Source: Pseudomonadales bacterium (GTDB taxonomy: Bacteria; Pseudomonadota; Gammaproteobacteria; Pseudomonadales; Natronospirillaceae). From it: 34,860 nucleotides of DNA. The number at the start of each line of letters is the position of its first letter. Position 1 is the first letter of the stretch. The stretch covers positions 1-34,860 of the forward strand of contig JALJPK010000037.1 of assembly GCA_022968985.1 (NCBI GenBank), given 5' to 3'. Shown here in pieces: positions 19,049-27,210 of this stretch. The position numbers and the translations under genes are program-made. The notes beneath the pieces were generated by a model. The model ran no database searches and was not told the origin of the DNA. It was given only the letters and a program-made list of their open reading frames with translations.

Positions 19049-19566
19049 TAATGCTGGTGCCTAATTGACAACACTTTAACACCCATTTTTTTAAGAATAA
19101 ATAGAATCAATTCATACAGCGCACAACTAAAAACAGCCATAAATGCTGCAAAAATTAATGACAGTTTTGTAAATTGAATACCCATTGTGTATTGTTTGAT
19201 GGTTCGCGCATAAATGTCTTCATCCACTTGAAATAAAATAGTAAAAGCGCCGCGAAATACATTATCATTTAATTGATCAAGATGATTTGATAAATATTGC
19301 TCGCGCTTAACATGCTGTGAGATTACAACCGCTTCATCATTAAAGGTTTTGTTGGCATTTGCTTCGTGCAGAGCAATTAATTCAGACATATTACCATTAT
19401 GATATTTATCCGCAATTTTTTGATATTGACGCAGCAAACGTGTCACTTCAATAACTTGCGCGTCTACTCGTTTAGTATATTGATCCATAAAAGCAGGCAC
19501 TTGTAAGCCAACTAAAAACATAACAGTAAACAATAACATGGTGATATAATGATTAATTTTGGCCAT
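19048..19566 (-). CDS. DUF2937-like membrane protein
   Basis: 172 residues: an N-terminal membrane segment (about 8-25) with LQVPAFMDQYTKRVDAQ right after it, a long, polar and probably helical periplasmic part (30-125), and a C-terminal membrane segment (131-155) with a basic tail. The L-x-x-P-x-F-x-x-QY-x-x-R motif after the first helix is how I recognise DUF2937; its function is unknown. First gene of a two-gene operon with the VanZ-like protein (one-base overlap). Confidence 0.6.
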   Translation of the reverse strand: MAKINHYITMLLFTVMFLVGLQVPAFMDQYTKRVDAQVIEVTRLLRQYQKIADKYHNGNMSELIALHEANANKTFNDEAVVISQHVKREQYLSNHLDQLNDNVFRGAFTILFQVDEDIYARTIKQYTMGIQFTKLSLIFAAFMAVFSCALYELILFILKKMGVKVLSIRHQH

Positions 19567-19676
19567 GGTTATCTCTTAATTAAATAAAAAATCATTCTAA
19601 ATATTATAAGAAGCTTTGTCGTGTTTTTAATGATTTAGTTCCGCTCATAAATTGTAAATAGAATTATTTGTCGACA

Positions 19677-19959
19677 TTATTTACTTGTATGACGATAAGT
19701 TCCATCCCAATCGTCCGATAAGTCTTGTTCTCTTAGCTCATTAATTCTAGTTAAATATAAATCATACTATCATTTGCTTGTATGAGGTATGACCATAGAT
19801 TCCATCCCAATCATCCGTCAAATCCAGTTCTCTTAACTCTTTAATTCTAGTTAAATATAAATCATACTATCATTTGCTTGTATGACGATAAGTCCCATCC
19901 CAATCGTCCGTCAATTCCTGCTCTCTTAGCTCAGATATTCTAGTCAAATATAAATCATA
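19677..19959 (-). repeat. three tandem copies of the 3' end of the adenylate cyclase gene
   Basis: The last 29 codons of the cyclase (19870-19959) are followed downstream by two more copies, at about 19767-19866 and 19677-19766; the periods are 93 and 100 bases, the second being 93 plus a 7-base insertion. Copy 3 still encodes YDLYLTRINELREQDLSDD and ends HTSK-stop; copy 2 reads YDLYLTRIKELRELDLTDD but is frameshifted near its end. After the gene's TGA the next codon is TAG, so the copies are not translated. Differences between copies are largely silent or conservative. This array fills the 303-base gap between the cyclase and the DUF2937-like gene. Confidence 0.9.
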
Positions 19960-22116
19960 CAAAAATTTTCTTGTGCCGTTTTCACTTAATTTTGTGAGTT
20001 CAATTTGAGCATGGTCCCAATCTTTTTTGCAATACATCTCATAGGCATTATGGAATTCATTTAACTCTTGTTTTAACTCTTTTGAGCTATCTTCAATCAA
20101 ACAAACCGGCTCAAAACAAACAATCGGTTTGTCTTTGCCTTTCACTTGAATCTTATCAATAAAACGACATTCATAAACGTCCTTAACTTGTTCATAAGTA
20201 TCCGGCCCGATTATTATTTGTGCCCCATAAAATTTGGTTAAACTTTCTAAACGTGATCCTAAATTAACCGAATCACCCAACACTGTATATGCGCGTCTAA
20301 AACTTGATCCCATGTCCCCTACGTTCATCGGCCCTGAATTTACACCAATACCAATTTGCACATCGGGATAACCTTTTTCATCAAATTCGGGTTTTAATTG
20401 AATCACCATTTGTTGCATTGCCATTGCACCATGTACTGCATTTAAAGCATGTTTCGGATCATCAATGGGCGCCCCCCAAAATGCCATCACCATGTCACCT
20501 ACGTATTTATCGATGGTACCTTGATTGTTAAAAATAATTTCAGTAATAGGTGTAAAAAAATCATTTAATAAACTTTTTAATTGGGTGGCACTTAATTTTT
20601 CTGAAATTGTTGTAAACGAACGAATATCCAAAAATAATACTGTCAGTACTTTATTTTCACCATCAAAACCAAACTCACCTTCACTGTTAAGCATTTTTTC
20701 GATATGTGCGGCAGGTACATATTGCCCAAACATGTTGGAGATTTCTCTTTTGGATTGCCCTTCTTTTATATAACCTTCTATTAAATTAATCACCCCCAAA
20801 CTCATTAATAAAATAAGGGGTACAGCCATCGGTAAATTTAATGAATGCTCATGCCAATAATAAAAACTACTGCCAAAATGTAAGGCGATTAAACCAAAGG
20901 TAATTGTTAATATTTTAAACGCGCCAAAACGTGCCAAAAAGATAGACAATAACAACCCAATCAACACCATTATAAACGCCATTAATTTACCTGATAAATC
21001 AGGGGTATACGGAAAATGATCCCCTAATAATCCATCAATTAAATTAGCGTGCACTTCTACTCCTGGATATTGTGTACCTACCGGTGTGCTTCGTAAATCA
21101 GACAAGCCGACCGCTGATGTGCCCACTAATACAATTGCATTTTCAAATTGATCTAAATCAATATTGTCATTTAATACATCAGTTGCTGAAACATAGGGAA
21201 AAGTACCTTGCGGGCCTGCGTATGGCACCAATACATCTCCAATAGCGCCGGTTTTAATGATTTGATCCACAAAGCCAATGGACTGCACTAAATCTGAATA
21301 TTGGTTTAAACGCACTGTGTTTAAATGAATGTCTTCAATTAGGTAATAACTCATTCCAGTGGCTAATGCCAAACTCGAATATATTTGATCATTATATTTT
21401 TGAATTAACGGCACTGATCGAATAATACCATCGGTATCCACAGAGGGTACAAAAAATCCCGCCCCTACAGCTGACTGCATTAATACGGGTAAATTGGAAG
21501 TAAAACCATTGGCTGAACGCAGCAATAATCGAGACACATCCACGTCATCATTAATAATAGTAGGCGCTGGTAATTGCCCCACTTCAAATGATTCGTCCTC
21601 GCCAAATAGAATACTTAAAACCACATCCATAGTAGTCATCGCTTTTGCCAATTGCAGGTCGTAATCAGTTTGTGGACGATACTGCAAAAGCTCCAAAGCC
21701 ATTTGCTTTTGGTTCTCTAAATTTAATACTTCTATCAAACGATCCGTCGGATTAATTTGCCTTTCAGAGAACAATACATCGAATGTTGTTACCAAGGTAC
21801 CCGCATCGGCGAGTTTTTCAATCATTGTGGCAACTTTGTCTCGGCTCCAGGGCCAGCGACCTTCTTTTAATAAACTGATTTCGTCGATATCAACAATGAT
21901 GATGTTATGCGGATTTTCAAAAGGTGGTTTTAAAGCAAGGGACAGGTTAAATCGGGTATCGTACATCAAGTATTCAAAACGCTTAAATACAGCAGGTTCA
22001 CCTGAAACCGTATCAAACTGAATAAAACTTAAGGTGAACGTAATTAATAACCCAAAAAACAACGCCCCACTTCTTAGCCATTTTTTTGCGCTAAATTTAA
22101 TCAAAGCTCTAAACAT
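19870..22116 (-). CDS. CHASE2-domain class III adenylate cyclase
   Basis: Makes the second messenger cAMP in response to an extracytoplasmic signal. Order: membrane segment at about 17-34, periplasmic CHASE2 sensor at about 40-345 (DIDEISLLKEGRWPWSRD, FDVLFSE), three membrane helices (378-396, 399-417, 429-447), then a cytoplasmic catalytic domain at about 485-665. Metal-binding aspartates are D497 (FLDIRSF) and D541 (VGDMVMAF). K537 and D615 (TVLGDSVNLGSR) are the adenine-selecting residues, and N618 and R622 are the transition-state residues, so all catalytic positions are present. A tail of about 80 residues follows. The bound signal is unknown. Its 3' end is duplicated downstream. Monocistronic and divergent from the esterase operon. 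Confidence 0.92.
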   Translation of the reverse strand: MFRALIKFSAKKWLRSGALFFGLLITFTLSFIQFDTVSGEPAVFKRFEYLMYDTRFNLSLALKPPFENPHNIIIVDIDEISLLKEGRWPWSRDKVATMIEKLADAGTLVTTFDVLFSERQINPTDRLIEVLNLENQKQMALELLQYRPQTDYDLQLAKAMTTMDVVLSILFGEDESFEVGQLPAPTIINDDVDVSRLLLRSANGFTSNLPVLMQSAVGAGFFVPSVDTDGIIRSVPLIQKYNDQIYSSLALATGMSYYLIEDIHLNTVRLNQYSDLVQSIGFVDQIIKTGAIGDVLVPYAGPQGTFPYVSATDVLNDNIDLDQFENAIVLVGTSAVGLSDLRSTPVGTQYPGVEVHANLIDGLLGDHFPYTPDLSGKLMAFIMVLIGLLLSIFLARFGAFKILTITFGLIALHFGSSFYYWHEHSLNLPMAVPLILLMSLGVINLIEGYIKEGQSKREISNMFGQYVPAAHIEKMLNSEGEFGFDGENKVLTVLFLDIRSFTTISEKLSATQLKSLLNDFFTPITEIIFNNQGTIDKYVGDMVMAFWGAPIDDPKHALNAVHGAMAMQQMVIQLKPEFDEKGYPDVQIGIGVNSGPMNVGDMGSSFRRAYTVLGDSVNLGSRLESLTKFYGAQIIIGPDTYEQVKDVYECRFIDKIQVKGKDKPIVCFEPVCLIEDSSKELKQELNEFHNAYEMYCKKDWDHAQIELTKLSENGTRKFLYDLYLTRISELREQELTDDWDGTYRHTSK

Positions 22117-22192
22117 AGTCGATCACTTTTTTAAATTATAATAATGGAAATTCCATGTTTGATACGTTTTTAAGAGTTTAAACACACATTCT

Positions 22193-22221
22193 TATACAGT
22201 TTAGATCAGTCTTGGTATACT
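22193..22221 (+). promoter_or_regulatory. promoter of the esterase-mgsA-cobTC operon
   Basis: An extended -10 TGGTATACT (TATACT at 22216-22221) has a 17-base spacer to TATACA at 22193-22198, which matches four of six -35 positions. It lies 45 bases before the esterase start codon. Confidence 0.55.
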
Positions 22222-22266
22222 GCGCGTCGTTTATTAACTGCTGTGCCTTAACCCTGTGGAGTCATT

Positions 22267-22929
22267 ATGTCCGATCTTCAATATGTTCAAATAAAACCTC
22301 AAAACCCTAAATATGCCATTATTTGGTTACACGGCCTTGGGGATTCTGGAAACGGCTGGTTACCTATTGCCAAAGAGTTGCAGTTAGATATATTTGATGA
22401 TATTCATTTTATCTTCCCGCACGCACCGCAAATACCCGTTACTGTTAATGGTGGTTTAGTTATGCCTGCGTGGTATGACATTTATGAGATGAGTTTGGAG
22501 CGTAAAATTGATCACGATCAAATTCAACAATCCTCAAAAGGCATTAAACAAATCATCAACCAACTCATAACCGATGGAATCGCTAGTGACAAAATTTTAT
22601 TGATTGGGTTTTCACAAGGTGGAGCAGTGGCCTATGAAAGCGCCTTAAGTTTTGATAAACCGCTTGCGGGTTTAATGGCACTTTCTACGTATTTTGCCAC
22701 TGAACAGAAAATCATTTTAAACGATGCTAATAAAGACATCCCAATTATTATACAACATGGCACTATTGATCCGGTTGTACCATTTGTATTAGGTGAACAT
22801 GCCAAACAAAAATTAACTGCCCTCAACTATAATGTGAATTTACAAAGTTATGTTATGGAGCATACTGTTTGTCCACAACAGCAAGTTGATTTAAAAAATC
22901 ATATTCAAACTTTGTTAAGCGATAAATAA
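22267..22929 (+). CDS. phospholipase/carboxylesterase family alpha/beta hydrolase
   Basis: 220-residue cytoplasmic serine hydrolase of the acyl-protein thioesterase / carboxylesterase group. The oxyanion segment IIWLHGLGDSGNGW (18-31), nucleophile elbow GFSQGG (Ser about 115), acid in HGTIDPVVPF (about 168) and a histidine in VMEHTV (about 199) form the triad; the usual 'M-x-H-x-x-x' context is slightly changed. FPHAPQIPVTVNGG is typical of the family. Substrate unknown. First gene of a plus-strand operon; GTGGAG is the ribosome binding site. Confidence 0.88.
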   Translation: MSDLQYVQIKPQNPKYAIIWLHGLGDSGNGWLPIAKELQLDIFDDIHFIFPHAPQIPVTVNGGLVMPAWYDIYEMSLERKIDHDQIQQSSKGIKQIINQLITDGIASDKILLIGFSQGGAVAYESALSFDKPLAGLMALSTYFATEQKIILNDANKDIPIIIQHGTIDPVVPFVLGEHAKQKLTALNYNVNLQSYVMEHTVCPQQQVDLKNHIQTLLSDK

Positions 22930-22940
22930 AGGACAGATAC

Positions 22941-23387
22941 ATGAAAGTAATTAATGTGGCAATGGTTGCCCACGACAATAAAAAAGAAGAAATGATTAAA
23001 TGGGTAAAAACTCATAAAGAAACAATAAAGAGTTTTAATCTTTTTGGGACAGGCACAACAGGTCGATTAATTGAAGAAGCGTTAGGTCAACCTGTACATC
23101 GTTTTTTAAGTGGCCCACTTGGTGGTGATCAACAAATTGGCGCGGCCATTTCAGAAGGTAAAATCAACATGCTGATTTTCTTTTGGGATCCGTTAGAGTC
23201 ATTACCCCATGACCCTGATATTAAAGCGTTATTACGTTTAGCAGCAGTTTGGAATATTCCATTAGCCTGTACTGTATCCTCTGCTGATTTAATGATTCAT
23301 TCGTCTTTATTAAAAGATGAAAATTACGAAGTTAAAAGACCCGATTATACAAACTATACGGCACGACAAACACCTGCTGATAAATAA
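22941..23387 (+). CDS. mgsA: methylglyoxal synthase
   Basis: Converts dihydroxyacetone phosphate to methylglyoxal and phosphate, a bypass that relieves sugar-phosphate stress. The 148-residue protein has the conserved AHD (His11), TGTTGRLIEE phosphate-binding loop at 37-46, SGPLGGDQQIGA with the catalytic Asp63, and HDPDIKALLRLA with the other active-site acids. It begins 11 bases after the esterase stop with an AAGGACAG ribosome binding site, so it belongs to the same operon. Confidence 0.95.
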   Translation: MKVINVAMVAHDNKKEEMIKWVKTHKETIKSFNLFGTGTTGRLIEEALGQPVHRFLSGPLGGDQQIGAAISEGKINMLIFFWDPLESLPHDPDIKALLRLAAVWNIPLACTVSSADLMIHSSLLKDENYEVKRPDYTNYTARQTPADK

Positions 23388-23417
23388 ATATTTAAAATTA
23401 AACAAGAATCTTTAATC

Positions 23418-24440
23418 ATGAATTCAGAATTTTCAAAAAACATTCAAGCAAAAATTGATAATAAAACTAAACCCCTTGGATCGTTAGGGGTTTTAGAATC
23501 GTTAGCTTTGCAATTAGCTTTAATTACTAATGACGACAAACCAAAAGTTAATGCACCGTTTCACACTGTATTTGCAGCTGATCACGGAATTTGTGCACAA
23601 CAAGTTAATGCGTTTCCTCAAGAAGTTAGTGCACAAATGGTGTTTAACTTTTTAAATGGTGGCGCAGCAGTTAACGCTTTTTGTGACGTGCAATTAATCA
23701 CGATGCAAGTTGTAAACGTAGGCGTAAAACATTTTGATGAAAACATTAAACACAAAATGTTAATTAATAAACCCGTAGCAAAAGGCACAGAAGATTTTTC
23801 TGTTGTTGCCGCGATGAGTGAAGCTCAATGTAAAAAAGCATTAAACATTGGGCATAAATTAATTTCATTACAAATTAAAGAAGGCGCCAATTTAATCAGC
23901 CTGGGTGAAATGGGTATTGGTAATACAACCACTGCTGCAGCCTTAATGGCGAAAGTGACAGGTATTGCAGTTAACGAATGCACAGGCATGGGAACAGGCA
24001 GTGACAAAGAAGGCATCATTCGTAAAAACACAGTGATCACAACGGCATTAACATTACACAAAAACGCCAAAACAGGATTAGAGATTTTACAAACCTTAGG
24101 CGGATTTGAAATTGCTGCCATGGTGGGTGCGATGCTTTGTTGTCATCAAAAAAATGTACCAGTAATGGTGGATGGTTTTATCGCAAGTGCAGCGGCATTA
24201 ATTGCCACGGTTATTGAACCTGCCAGTAAACAAAACATGATTTTCTCGCACTGTTCCAATGAAAATGGCCATAAAAAAATGTTAGATTTTATGCAAGTGA
24301 AACCTTTATTAGATTTAGGTTTACGTTTGGGTGAAGGCACTGGTGCAGTATTGGCGATTCCATTAGTGCAATCAGCCGCTAGTTTTTTATGTAACATGGC
24401 AAGTTTCGACGATGCACAAGTTAGCAACAAAGATGACTAA
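23418..24440 (+). CDS. cobT: nicotinate-nucleotide-dimethylbenzimidazole phosphoribosyltransferase
   Basis: Activates the lower ligand of cobalamin: nicotinate mononucleotide plus 5,6-dimethylbenzimidazole gives alpha-ribazole 5'-phosphate. Recognised by TKPLGSLGVLESLA near residue 20, FAADHGI at about 53-59, SLGEMGIGNTTTAAAL at about 161-176 and the C-terminal LGLRLGEGTGAVLA with the catalytic Glu. At 340 residues it is of normal length. It overlaps cobC by 8 bases. cobU and cobS are not adjacent, so the rest of the nucleotide-loop pathway must lie elsewhere, or only part of it is present. Confidence 0.95.
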   Translation: MNSEFSKNIQAKIDNKTKPLGSLGVLESLALQLALITNDDKPKVNAPFHTVFAADHGICAQQVNAFPQEVSAQMVFNFLNGGAAVNAFCDVQLITMQVVNVGVKHFDENIKHKMLINKPVAKGTEDFSVVAAMSEAQCKKALNIGHKLISLQIKEGANLISLGEMGIGNTTTAAALMAKVTGIAVNECTGMGTGSDKEGIIRKNTVITTALTLHKNAKTGLEILQTLGGFEIAAMVGAMLCCHQKNVPVMVDGFIASAAALIATVIEPASKQNMIFSHCSNENGHKKMLDFMQVKPLLDLGLRLGEGTGAVLAIPLVQSAASFLCNMASFDDAQVSNKDD

Positions 24441-24966
24441 CTTCACTCTTATTCGTCATACTAAAGTGCAAAATCCATCTGTGTGTTATGGCCAGATGGA
24501 TGTTGTATTGGATGATATTGATTTCAAAGAAAGTGTTTTAAACTTAAAAAAAGAACTAGGGGATTTAAGCACTATCTATTCAAGTCCATCTAAACGCTGT
24601 TTAGTTTTAGCAAATGCACTTTGTAAAAACGTCATTATTATTGATGATTTATTAGAAATGAATTTTGGTGACTGGCAGGGACTAACTTGGGGTGATATAG
24701 ATCGCAAACAAATAGACGATTGGGCAAAAGATGTACAACATTATCAACCGCCACAGGGGGAAAGTTGCCAGCAATTCTTTTTACGCGCAAAAAAAGGATT
24801 ACAAACATTACCTAATAACGCCATTGTTATTACACATGCTGGTATTATACGTGCGTCTCAATATTGGTATACACAACAAAATTTTGAACTGGCGTCTCAG
24901 TTTACGGTTGAACACGCCCATAGTTATACAATAAATACTAAAAATAATAACAAATTTGCAACCTAA
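24433..24966 (+). CDS. cobC: alpha-ribazole phosphatase (histidine phosphatase family)
   Basis: 177-residue member of the phosphoglycerate-mutase-like superfamily. The catalytic motif is LIRHT (the usual RHG reads RHT, as in many CobC proteins), the acidic segment is EMNFGDWQGLTW, and the second histidine is in ITHAGIIRA. Its overlap with cobT makes removal of the phosphate from alpha-ribazole phosphate the likely role. The ATG at 24433, inside the cobT end, is chosen because the protein then starts MTNFTLIRHT; an upstream ATG at 24412 would add seven residues. The C-terminus (NTKNNNKFAT) is poorly conserved. Confidence 0.85.
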   Translation: MTNFTLIRHTKVQNPSVCYGQMDVVLDDIDFKESVLNLKKELGDLSTIYSSPSKRCLVLANALCKNVIIIDDLLEMNFGDWQGLTWGDIDRKQIDDWAKDVQHYQPPQGESCQQFFLRAKKGLQTLPNNAIVITHAGIIRASQYWYTQQNFELASQFTVEHAHSYTINTKNNNKFAT

Positions 24967-25025
24967 TCGTTTGCTTTTAGATACTCAGTCATTAATATGA
25001 AATTATATTAAAAGATGAGATATTT

Positions 25026-25610
25026 ATGAAACACCTAACCACTACTATTCTAGCATTATCGTTACTCACTGGTGCAACTGCAGCCACAGCGAATGAATTA
25101 AGTATTAAAACGGGTTATATCAGTGTATTTACAAAAGGTGATGCTCCAAATAAAAGCCAAGCTATTTTAGCTGCAAGTTTTGAAGCACAACTCGGTGGTG
25201 TATCAATTATTGCCGAGGGGGGAACAACATACGGCAGTACATCTTTATTTATCAGTAAAACCCCAACTGCCAATGGTGATTTAGCTGACTATAGCGAAGA
25301 CGAAGAACATTTCCAATTTATGAATTTGAGGATGTTATTTAAAACCAAACTTCAAGAAAAAGATTTAACACTATCAATAGGGCCCAGTTTAGTTACTTAT
25401 GAATCCACTTTGTATACTGTTAATGCACCCCACGATGGTTATAACCCAAGCACATCAAGACAATTCCACTTTGGTCTCACTACCGAAGTCACTTTAAATT
25501 TAGTACAAACTAAAGCGTTAGGAATTGATATTTATATGAGTCCGATTAATTATCACCCAGAATTTGGTGCCGCGTTTAGTTTTGGTGCGACCTTAGGTGT
25601 GAATATTTAA
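25026..25610 (+). CDS. exported, probable outer-membrane beta-barrel protein
   Basis: 194 residues with a clear signal peptide (about 1-22, ending ATAATA, then NELSIKTGY). The mature part shows alternating polar/hydrophobic strands (SIIAEGGTTYG, FQFMNLRMLFK, LTLSIGPSLVTYEST, FHFGLTTEVTLNLV, AAFSFGATLGVNI), typical of a small outer-membrane barrel, although the last residue is Ile rather than Phe. No named family is recognised. It follows cobC by 59 bases and ends at a terminator, so it may be the last gene of that operon or have its own promoter. Confidence 0.65.
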   Translation: MKHLTTTILALSLLTGATAATANELSIKTGYISVFTKGDAPNKSQAILAASFEAQLGGVSIIAEGGTTYGSTSLFISKTPTANGDLADYSEDEEHFQFMNLRMLFKTKLQEKDLTLSIGPSLVTYESTLYTVNAPHDGYNPSTSRQFHFGLTTEVTLNLVQTKALGIDIYMSPINYHPEFGAAFSFGATLGVNI

Positions 25611-25627
25611 AACATTATTATTTAAAT

Positions 25628-25652
25628 AACCTCGCTGAAACGAGGTTTTTTT
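25628..25652 (+). terminator. terminator after the outer-membrane-like gene
   Basis: AACCTCG-CTGAAA-CGAGGTT, a 7-bp stem with a 6-base loop, followed by a T-run to 25652. It starts 18 bases after the stop codon. Confidence 0.9.
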
Positions 25653-25661
25653 ATCTGTATT

Positions 25662-25790
25662 TTATAAAGCTGTCCATTTATGCTCAATTACTACTGAATT
25701 ATTTTCAATTATTTTTCCAACAAATTGATCACCTCGATTTATTTGACCAACACCTCATTATTGCTGTGCCTATTTTAATAATACTTAATC
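25662..25790 (-). pseudogene. diverged copy of the 3' end of the FAH-family gene
   Basis: Read on the minus strand, 25662-25753 encodes GVGQINRGDQFVGKIIE, then NNSVVIEHKWTAL and a stop. The neighbouring gene ends GVGQINKSDLFVGKIIE, NNLVLIEHKWIAE and a stop. Weaker similarity continues to about 25790, and the bases just after both stop codons also match, so this is a 148-bp tandem duplication of the gene's end that has since diverged. It has no start codon and is not expected to be translated. Confidence 0.85.
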
Positions 25791-25809
25791 GGGGATTTAT
25801 TATCTGGGT

Positions 25810-26418
25810 TTATTCTGCGATCCATTTATGTTCAATCAACACTAAGTTATTTTCAATTATTTTACCAACAAACAGATCGCTCTTATTTATTTGGCCGACT
25901 CCTTTGGGTGTGCCTGTCATAATAATATCACCATCAATTAAACTAAATTGTTTTTGGATTTCAATTAAAATTTGTTGTGGTTTATGAATCATCAAATCGT
26001 AATTAGCTTGTTGTATCACCTGTGAATTAATCATCAACTCTAAGCTTAAATTTTTTAAAGAATCAAAATCAACAAATTCAGAAAACACAGCGGATCCATC
26101 AAATGCTTTTGCACGCTCCCAAGGTAGGCCTTTTTGTTTTAACACTTTTTGTACACTGCGCTTAGTTAAATCTAAACCAAATCCTACCGCACTAAATTGA
26201 CCATTTTTCATTAAAAAACAGATTTCAGCTTCATAATGATTGGGTACATCGATACCGGCATTTAACTGATCACTAATTGCTGAATTAGGTTTCATAAAAA
26301 TAACAGGCTCAGTCGGCATTTCACTGTCCATTTCTTTTATATGATCAACATAATTACGTCCAATACAGACAATTTTAGATGGGCTAATCAATTTATTTTT
26401 AAATTTAACTACATTCAT
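25810..26418 (-). CDS. fumarylacetoacetate hydrolase (FAH) family protein
   Basis: 202-residue metal-dependent hydrolase or decarboxylase of the YcgM/FAHD1 type. Motifs: CIGRNYVDHIKEM at 18-30, PVIFMKPNSA at about 38-47, metal ligands in HYEAEICF, the catalytic stretch KGLPWERAKAFDGSAVFS and DGDIIMTGTPKGVG. Members cleave acylpyruvates or decarboxylate oxaloacetate; the substrate here is open. It starts MNVVKFKN, 94 bases after the FMN reductase stop, with a duplicated junction in between. Same strand as the reductase, so probably co-transcribed. Its 3' end is duplicated downstream. Confidence 0.9.
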   Translation of the reverse strand: MNVVKFKNKLISPSKIVCIGRNYVDHIKEMDSEMPTEPVIFMKPNSAISDQLNAGIDVPNHYEAEICFLMKNGQFSAVGFGLDLTKRSVQKVLKQKGLPWERAKAFDGSAVFSEFVDFDSLKNLSLELMINSQVIQQANYDLMIHKPQQILIEIQKQFSLIDGDIIMTGTPKGVGQINKSDLFVGKIIENNLVLIEHKWIAE

Positions 26419-26594
26419 ATTTTAAATTCCCTGGCCATAAGCATTTTGTTGGCTGTTAGCACGTTGTTGACATATTGTTGAATAGGTTTTTAAATCGAAT
26501 TGTATTCATATTTTACATTCCGTGACCAAAAGCATTTTGTTGGCTGTTTGCATATTGCTGAATAGGTTTTAAGGCTTGAGCGTATTGATACAAC
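26413..26594 (-). repeat. 91-bp tandem duplication of the FMN reductase end plus FAH start
   Basis: 26413-26490 repeats 26504-26570: ATTCATATTTTA and GCATTTTGTTGGCTGTT recur exactly 91 bases apart, and TGAATAGGTTTT recurs 80 bases apart after an 11-base insertion. Downstream of the true reductase stop there is thus a decayed FAH start (ATG, then NTIRFKN) joined to a second, frameshifted reductase tail (RANSQQNAYGQGI-stop in one frame) and then the real FAH start. The joint lies in the shared TTTAAAA of both sequences, which points to duplication through short homology. Confidence 0.85.
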
Positions 26595-27106
26595 ATATTC
26601 AAACTATAATCCACTCTTAACAACAAAGAATGCTTAGACGCTCCACTTTTTTGATCCGCTAAAAACGACTCAACTTCACGTATAATCAAATGATCGGGTA
26701 TCGGCACTAATTTATTATTTTTGAACGCACTGGCCTTTAATTCAGTAATCGGATACGCGCCATTAATACCCGAAACCACACTCACTAAACAAACCGGTTT
26801 ATTTGCACTTTGGCTCGAATCTAAAAAATGTAAAAAGTTCTTTAATATCGGTGAGGCTGTACCATTCCATTCAGGTGTAATCATCACAAACGCATCAGCT
26901 GCATTTAACTGCGCTTCAATATTATTCCAGTTAGGGCAATATTGGTTTATATCATCAATTTTCGGGCTATAAAAAGGTAAATTCAAAGTGACTAAATCAA
27001 TATGATTTATCTCATTAAACATAGAGGCTTTTTGCTGCATCACTTCCCCTACTAAATTACTGTTAGAGCCTAACTGCTGACTTGAACTGATGATCATTAA
27101 TTTCAT
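26513..27106 (-). CDS. NADPH-dependent FMN reductase family protein
   Basis: 197-residue flavodoxin-like protein. The phosphate-binding loop is SSSQQLGSNSNLVGEV near the N-terminus, and the flavin contact motif is ITPEWNGTASPILKNFLHF (family pattern PEYNgsxpxxLKNaiDw, here changed to HF). Such enzymes reduce FMN, quinones, azo compounds or chromate with NAD(P)H. AAAGG precedes the ATG. It is transcribed away from a Cys-rich regulator gene, which suggests that the regulator controls it in response to redox state or metals; this is an inference from position. Confidence 0.85.
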   Translation of the reverse strand: MKLMIISSSQQLGSNSNLVGEVMQQKASMFNEINHIDLVTLNLPFYSPKIDDINQYCPNWNNIEAQLNAADAFVMITPEWNGTASPILKNFLHFLDSSQSANKPVCLVSVVSGINGAYPITELKASAFKNNKLVPIPDHLIIREVESFLADQKSGASKHSLLLRVDYSLNMLYQYAQALKPIQQYANSQQNAFGHGM

Positions 27107-27140
27107 TTGAGTGCCTTTTTATGTTTAGTTTTTATTAATC

Positions 27141-27159
27141 AACCTTATTAAATAAGGTT
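27141..27159. promoter_or_regulatory. palindrome in the divergent control region
   Basis: AACCTTA-TTAAA-TAAGGTT is a perfect 7-bp inverted repeat with a 5-base centre, 35 bases upstream of the reductase start and placed between the two divergent genes. It is followed by TTTT, so on the plus strand it could also form a terminator-like hairpin, but no plus-strand gene ends here. An operator for the adjacent regulator is the more likely reading. Confidence 0.45.
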
Positions 27160-27210
27160 TTTTATTTACTTAATAGATTACCAGCAAATAGATTTAAGTC
27201 AACAAAAAAC

